From assembly GCA_963719975.1 (NCBI GenBank), contig CAVRED010000011.1:62001-126000 (forward strand): a stretch of 64,000 bases of DNA, read 5' to 3'. The notes beneath the pieces are model-generated. The model saw only the letters and a program-made list of their open reading frames with translations, was not told the DNA's origin and ran no database searches. Source of the stretch: Poindextera sp963719975. GTDB taxonomy: Bacteria > Pseudomonadota > Alphaproteobacteria > Caulobacterales > Caulobacteraceae. A program made the translations under genes and the position numbers. Every line of letters starts with the position of its first letter. Position 1 is the first letter of the stretch. Of the stretch, positions 61,966 through 64,000 are shown one piece after another.

Positions 61966-62745
61966 ATGGACCTTAACCTGCGCGGGAAGACCGTGCTCAT
62001 CACCGGGGCGTCGAAGGGGATCGGCGCGGCGGCGGCCGAGGTGTTCGCTGAGGAGGGGTGCGATCTCATCCTGGCGGCGCGGAGCGGCGAGGTGCTGGAG
62101 GCGAGCGCCGCGCGGCTTGCACGCGAGCACAACGTCAAGGCCCTGGCCCAACCCGCGGATCTGCGCAACGCGGACGACCTGAAGCGGCTCGCCGAGGCGG
62201 CGGATGCGGCTGGCGTCGACATCCTGGTCAACAATGCCGGCGATATTCCCGGCGGGTCTCTGGAGCGGGTCGACGAAGAGGCCTGGCGCCACGCCTGGGA
62301 GCTGAAAGTGTTCGGCTACATCAACCTCACGCGCCGGATCTACGCCGGCATGAAGGCGCGGGGCGGCGGCGTGATCGTCAACGACATCGGCGCGGCCGGC
62401 GAGCGGTTCGACTTCAACTATATCGCCGGCTCGGCCGGCAACGCGGCGCTGATGGCGCTGACCCGCGCGCTGGGCTCGCGGAGCCTGGAGGACGGCATCC
62501 GGGTCGTCGGGATCAATCCCGGACCGGTCGAGACCGACCGCATCGTCACGCTGATGAAGACCCAGGCGCGGACGCGGTTCGGCGACGAAGAGCGCTACCC
62601 GGAACTCATGGGCCGTTTCCCGCTCGGCCGGGCGGCCAAGCCGAGGGAGATCGCCGACCTGATGGCGTTCCTCGCCTCCGAGCGGTCGGGCTACACCTCG
62701 GGCGTCATCGTGACCGTCGATGGGGGCATCTCGGCGCGGGCATGA
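61966..62745 (+). CDS. SDR-family protein with non-standard YxxxS active site
   Basis: Intact, 259 residues from MDLNLRGKTVLITGASKGIG (TGxxxGIG present). NNAGD and a serine-like position in VNDIGAAGERFDF are seen, but the catalytic tyrosine motif reads NYIAGSAGNAALMALTRAL, that is Y followed by serine four residues on, where lysine is expected. The end GVIVTVDGGISARA is standard. A subfamily with altered lysine is conceivable; activity is uncertain. It starts after an in-frame upstream methionine at 61930, which lacks a recognisable site. Coupled by ATGA to the next gene. Confidence 0.8.
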   Translation: MDLNLRGKTVLITGASKGIGAAAAEVFAEEGCDLILAARSGEVLEASAARLAREHNVKALAQPADLRNADDLKRLAEAADAAGVDILVNNAGDIPGGSLERVDEEAWRHAWELKVFGYINLTRRIYAGMKARGGGVIVNDIGAAGERFDFNYIAGSAGNAALMALTRALGSRSLEDGIRVVGINPGPVETDRIVTLMKTQARTRFGDEERYPELMGRFPLGRAAKPREIADLMAFLASERSGYTSGVIVTVDGGISARA

Positions 62746-63056
62746 TCGGCGAGCAGGCCTTCCAGCTGGAGGAGATCGTCAGCATCTTCCTCCTCATTGT
62801 TGGGGCCGGCTGCCTGTTCGGCGGCTACCGCCTGTTCGCCGCCGGCGTCGGGATCAAGGGCCACAACCTCGCGCCGGCGAGCTTCTTCGCCGGCTTCGGG
62901 GCCTTGGTGATCCTGGCCGTAATCTGGCTGACGCTCGGGCCGTGGCGCCTGCACTACAGCGACGTCTTCCCGATGCGCGTGCCGGACCTGAACGCGCCGC
63001 CGGCTCCGGTCGAGCGGCCGTCGCTTCCTGCGCCAAACGGCGGGCCGACGCGGTGA
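62742..63056 (+). CDS. Small two-span membrane protein, unknown
   Basis: 104 residues, intact. Two hydrophobic spans: IVSIFLLIVGAGCLFGGYRL and LAPASFFAGFGALVILAVIW, then a C-terminal proline-rich tail (RVPDLNAPPAPVERPSLPAP). No family is recognised. Its ATG overlaps the SDR stop (ATGA) and its own TGA overlaps the GTG of the following TPR gene (GTGA), so three genes are translationally linked. Confidence 0.65.
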   Translation: MIGEQAFQLEEIVSIFLLIVGAGCLFGGYRLFAAGVGIKGHNLAPASFFAGFGALVILAVIWLTLGPWRLHYSDVFPMRVPDLNAPPAPVERPSLPAPNGGPTR

Positions 63057-64000
63057 GCCGCGCACTTAGAGGCTTCGCGGTCGGCGCTCTTGCACTCCTC
63101 GCCGCGCTTGCCGCGCCGCGGGCGCCGCTCGCCCAGGGAGCGCCGGCCGACCGCCAGGCGCTGGTCGCGGGGTTGCAGGCCCAATACGAGGTTTCGCTCA
63201 TCCGCGAACGAAAGATGGCCGACGACCGCGAAACGCAGATGATCGGGCTGCTCGAGGCAAGGCTGCGCGCCGCCCGGACTCAGGCCGATGCGGCCAAGGG
63301 GGATGCGCGGCAGGCGAACGCGGCGCTGGCCCAGGCGCGCGCCGACTACGCCAAGCTCGCCGGCCAGCTCGCGAGCCACGACCCGGAGGTCCAGGCCGAC
63401 GTTAACGCCTATCACGCCCAGGCGGAGGCGACGGCGCAGAGCGCCTCGCCGGCCAAGCTCGCCGCCCTGCAGCGTTTCGCCGACGGCGATCGCACCGGCG
63501 CGTGGCCGGTGATCGAGGCGGAGACGAACGCCGCCGCGAAGTCGCAATCGGTGGCGCAGCAGGCCAAGGACGAGCGAGAGCTCGCCGGACTGCGCGACAT
63601 CATGCGCGCCCATGGCGAAGCGACCGACGCCGACGTGCTCGCCCTCTACGACAAGGCGGCCGCGCTCGATCCTTCCTACTTCATGGTCCACATCCAGCGC
63701 GCGTCGCTCGCCCGCGATATGGGCGACCTGCCGCGCGCCCGCGCCGCCGCCCAGCAGGCGATCGCGGCGGCGCAGGACGAAAGCCAGCGGGCCATCGCGC
63801 TGCGCAGCGTCGGCGAGCAGGCCGCCGGCCAGGGTGACGATGCCGAAGCGGCGCAGGACTACGACCAGGCGCTGGTCATCTTCCGCCGCTACGCCGCCGC
63901 CGATCCCACGCGGCAGACTCAGAACGAGGTCGCCATTATCCTGAAGGACCAGGGCGATCTGCGCACCTCGACGGGCGACTTCAAGGGCGCTGCGTCGGCG
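63053..64000 (+). CDS. TPR/coiled-coil periplasmic protein (3' partial)
   Basis: Open from GTG 63053 to the right edge, 316 codons. Signal peptide (FAVGALALLAALAAPRAPLA, cleavage near AQGA), then a long charged helix with glutamine/alanine repeats (LLEARLRAARTQADAAKGDA) suggesting coiled coil, followed by tetratricopeptide-like repeats: LYDKAAALDPSYFMVHIQRA, DLPRARAAAQQAIAAAQDES and DAEAAQDYDQALVIFRRYAA. Homology is general, and the rest of the protein is not in the window. GTG is chosen because it overlaps the preceding stop. Confidence 0.7.
   Translation, partial: MSRALRGFAVGALALLAALAAPRAPLAQGAPADRQALVAGLQAQYEVSLIRERKMADDRETQMIGLLEARLRAARTQADAAKGDARQANAALAQARADYAKLAGQLASHDPEVQADVNAYHAQAEATAQSASPAKLAALQRFADGDRTGAWPVIEAETNAAAKSQSVAQQAKDERELAGLRDIMRAHGEATDADVLALYDKAAALDPSYFMVHIQRASLARDMGDLPRARAAAQQAIAAAQDESQRAIALRSVGEQAAGQGDDAEAAQDYDQALVIFRRYAAADPTRQTQNEVAIILKDQGDLRTSTGDFKGAASA

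Overview
The window is a GC-rich bacterial chromosome segment, densely packed on both strands, from an alphaproteobacterium and most probably a member of the Caulobacterales (Caulobacter/Phenylobacterium-like). Reasons: a DivL-type histidine kinase whose H-box histidine is a tyrosine; a soluble two-receiver hybrid kinase resembling ShkA; MmcB behind an alphaproteobacterial LexA box (GAAC-N7-GAAC); a RegB/RegA (ActS/ActR) pair beside an SCO gene; a RpoE/ChrR-like pair; an intracellular PHB depolymerase; and GANTC sites upstream of dnaA. No plasmid, phage, integrase, transposase, CRISPR or rRNA genes were seen. This is core chromosome, not an island.

Layout. 0-9.2 kb: SirB1-like fragment, gshB, amidase, dapB, malic enzyme with a phosphotransacetylase-like tail, an Hsp70-like ATPase and an AmpG-type transporter. 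9.2-20.3 kb: ShkA-like hybrid kinase, comM, dut, coaBC, a lipoprotein, ubiB-ubiE, mutM, a TraB/GumN protein, an enoyl-CoA hydratase and rpsT. 20.3-27 kb: dnaA, dnaN, recF and gyrB. 27-32 kb: sdhCDAB, then a ferredoxin reductase and its adrenodoxin-type ferredoxin. 32-40 kb: divL, a (GGT)10 hairpin, a DUF2158 protein, two small unknowns (one a zincin), an uncharacterised diiron protein, a lipocalin, a VOC protein, mmcB and a GST. 40-45 kb: actR/actS, SCO, phaZ and a YgjP-like protein. 45-55 kb: a class A PBP, a lipoprotein, recQ, zapE, acs, two tandem metallo-beta-lactamase-fold hydrolases and a medium-chain reductase. 55-64 kb: a degenerate protease, DUF350, rlmN, ECF sigma plus ChrR-like protein, quinone oxidoreductase, SDR, YggT, tRNA-Ala(CGC), an atypical SDR, a small membrane protein and a TPR protein cut by the right edge.

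How the genes work together. The replication block supplies initiator, clamp, gap repair and gyrase. The sdh operon, UbiB/UbiE, SCO and RegB/RegA serve aerobic respiration and its redox control. DivL and the ShkA-like kinase point to Caulobacter-type cell-cycle signalling. acs, phaZ, malic enzyme and enoyl-CoA hydratase move carbon through acetyl-CoA and storage polymer.

Caution on sequence quality. About half of the protein genes, including expected essentials (coaBC, dut, sdhC, divL), are interrupted by single-base gains or losses, often at short homopolymers, and each time the conserved protein resumes in another frame. I read these as residual sequencing indels. Such genes are listed as one CDS spanning the whole homology, with breaks noted. 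No complete undescribed system stands out. The best leads are the (GGT)10 hairpin upstream of divL, the diiron protein with a palindromic upstream site, the acs/MBL/MBL/reductase cluster, the shared CTAG stop codons of convergent genes, and the DnaA box on the comM promoter.
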